In this document: positions 63,319 to 64,000 of the stretch, piece by piece | How positions within the stretch are numbered: position 1 is the stretch's first letter | Layout of the letters: every line of letters begins with the position of its first letter | Assembly (NCBI RefSeq): GCF_009649175.1 | Contig: NZ_WJPO01000016.1 | Location: 1 to 64,000 of the forward strand | Length of the DNA: 64,000 nucleotides | Origin: Rhodovulum strictum | Lineage (GTDB): Bacteria; Pseudomonadota; Alphaproteobacteria; Rhodobacterales; Rhodobacteraceae | Direction of reading: 5' to 3' | Translations under genes and position numbers: made by a program | Notes under the pieces: model-generated | What the model was told of the DNA's origin: nothing | What the model saw: the letters and a program-made list of their open reading frames with translations, nothing else | Databases searched by the model: none

Positions 63319-64000
63319 ATGCGGCTGTCAGAGCAGGTGACATTCGGGGGCGGCGGGCTGGACCGTGCCGCGCATCTGCGCGCCGACCCCGCTGCGCTGG
63401 ACGGTCTGCGCACGACGCCCGGTGCCTGCACGCTGCCGCTCTGGCGGGGCAAGCCGCTGGTCTGTTCCGGCGGGCTGGGCTGGATCGCGCCGGATCACCC
63501 CGTCCTGACCGCATCGGGCGGGGACGCGGTGTTCCTGGGTCTCGCCGAGGGCGCGCCGCGCTTTGCGGTGGACCTGTCCGACTGGCAACCCGCCGAACTG
63601 CCCGACACGCTGGGCGCGTTTCTCGACCCCTCGGAACAGCGCCATCCCGGCCTGCCCGAAGCGCATGTCTTCGCCGAATTGCGGCGCGTGATGACGGGGC
63701 TTTCGCCGCTGGAGGCCGAGCTTGCCGCAACCGCCCGGGCGGTGCTGGGCTGGCACGCGACGCACCGCTTCTGCGCCCGCTGCGGCACCGCCAGCCAGCC
63801 TGAACAGGCCGGTTGGCAGCGCATTTGCCCCGATTGCGGCGCCGCCCATTTCCCGCGCACCGATCCGGTTGTCATCATGCTGATAACCGATGGCAATTCC
63901 GTGCTTCTGGGGCGCGGGCCGGGCTGGCCCGAAGGGATGTTCTCGCTTCTGGCGGGGTTTGTCGAACCGGGCGAAACCGTCGAGGCCGCGGTGCGCCGCG
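63319..64000 (+). CDS. nudC: NAD+ diphosphatase NudC (partial, cut by window end)
   Basis: The first 227 residues are present. A NUDIX-like N-terminal domain is followed by a zinc ribbon (HRFCARCGTASQPEQAGWQR, then CPDCG) and the catalytic domain FPRTDPVVIMLITDG, ending at the start of the Nudix box (GFVEPGETVEAAVRR). NudC splits NADH or NAD+ to NMN and AMP and can remove NAD caps from RNA. GGAGGG precedes the ATG. The stop codon lies outside the window. Confidence 0.95.
   Translation, partial: MRLSEQVTFGGGGLDRAAHLRADPAALDGLRTTPGACTLPLWRGKPLVCSGGLGWIAPDHPVLTASGGDAVFLGLAEGAPRFAVDLSDWQPAELPDTLGAFLDPSEQRHPGLPEAHVFAELRRVMTGLSPLEAELAATARAVLGWHATHRFCARCGTASQPEQAGWQRICPDCGAAHFPRTDPVVIMLITDGNSVLLGRGPGWPEGMFSLLAGFVEPGETVEAAVRR

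Overview
The window looks like the chromosome of a high-GC alphaproteobacterium of the Rhodobacterales (Rhodobacteraceae). This rests on gene content and order: ccoNOQP beside ccoGHIS, uspA, fnrL and hemN; a urease cluster divergent from urtABCDE; a DUF1523 protein; a VPLPAG-type C-terminal sorting signal; ffs just ahead of dnaX-ybaB-recR; and a GC-rich intergenic repeat that I associate with this group. All calls were made by reading the sequence. No database search was run.

Layout. 1-2460: an accessory segment. It has a 700-bp non-coding stretch packed with hairpins, an unrecognised protein with three helix-turn-helix-like modules, a protein with a Mu-type DNA-binding domain, and two near-identical 15-mers spaced 22 bp apart. 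It may be the end of a Mu-like element. 2486-9664: a TetR regulator divergent from an Old-Yellow-Enzyme/trimethylamine-dehydrogenase-type flavoprotein, then an RND efflux adaptor and pump. 9675-16857 (minus): a full urease operon, ureD-A-orf-J-B-orf-orf-C-orf-E-F-G, with four extra small ORFs. 17286-23326 (plus): the urea ABC transporter urtABCDE, divergent from urease. Together these import urea and hydrolyse it to ammonia. 23345-27524 (minus): a second RND pump and adaptor. 27865-31539 (plus): a small unknown protein, deoC, and a two-domain ALDH16-like protein that has lost its catalytic residues.

31543-39359: mixed housekeeping genes. These are DUF1523 with a small membrane protein, an M20 peptidase, an SDR protein with an altered active site, an RsmC-like methyltransferase, ClpS, a HAD phosphatase, a D,D-carboxypeptidase with a SPOR-like tail, and an FAH-family hydrolase. 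39363-50658: a microaerobic respiration block. It holds ccoS-I-H-G (assembly and copper supply), ccoP-Q-O-N (cbb3 oxidase), uspA, fnrL and hemN. Three FNR-type boxes tie ccoN, uspA and the fnrL/hemN pair to oxygen control.

50766-56484 (minus): the yejABEF peptide ABC transporter. 56611-59490 (minus): ffs (SRP RNA), dnaX, ybaB and recR. 59546-63075 (minus): a cysteine-rich secreted protein, a VPLPAG-CTERM protein and a 5'-nucleotidase/CpdB-like phosphoesterase without a signal peptide. 63319-64000: the start of nudC, cut by the window end.

No tRNA, rRNA, CRISPR array or complete insertion sequence was recognised. The points most worth a second look are the hairpin array with its neighbouring Mu-like genes, the catalytically dead ALDH16-like protein beside deoC, the SDR with Tyr-x3-Cys, and the FNR box whose position implies a leaderless hemN mRNA.
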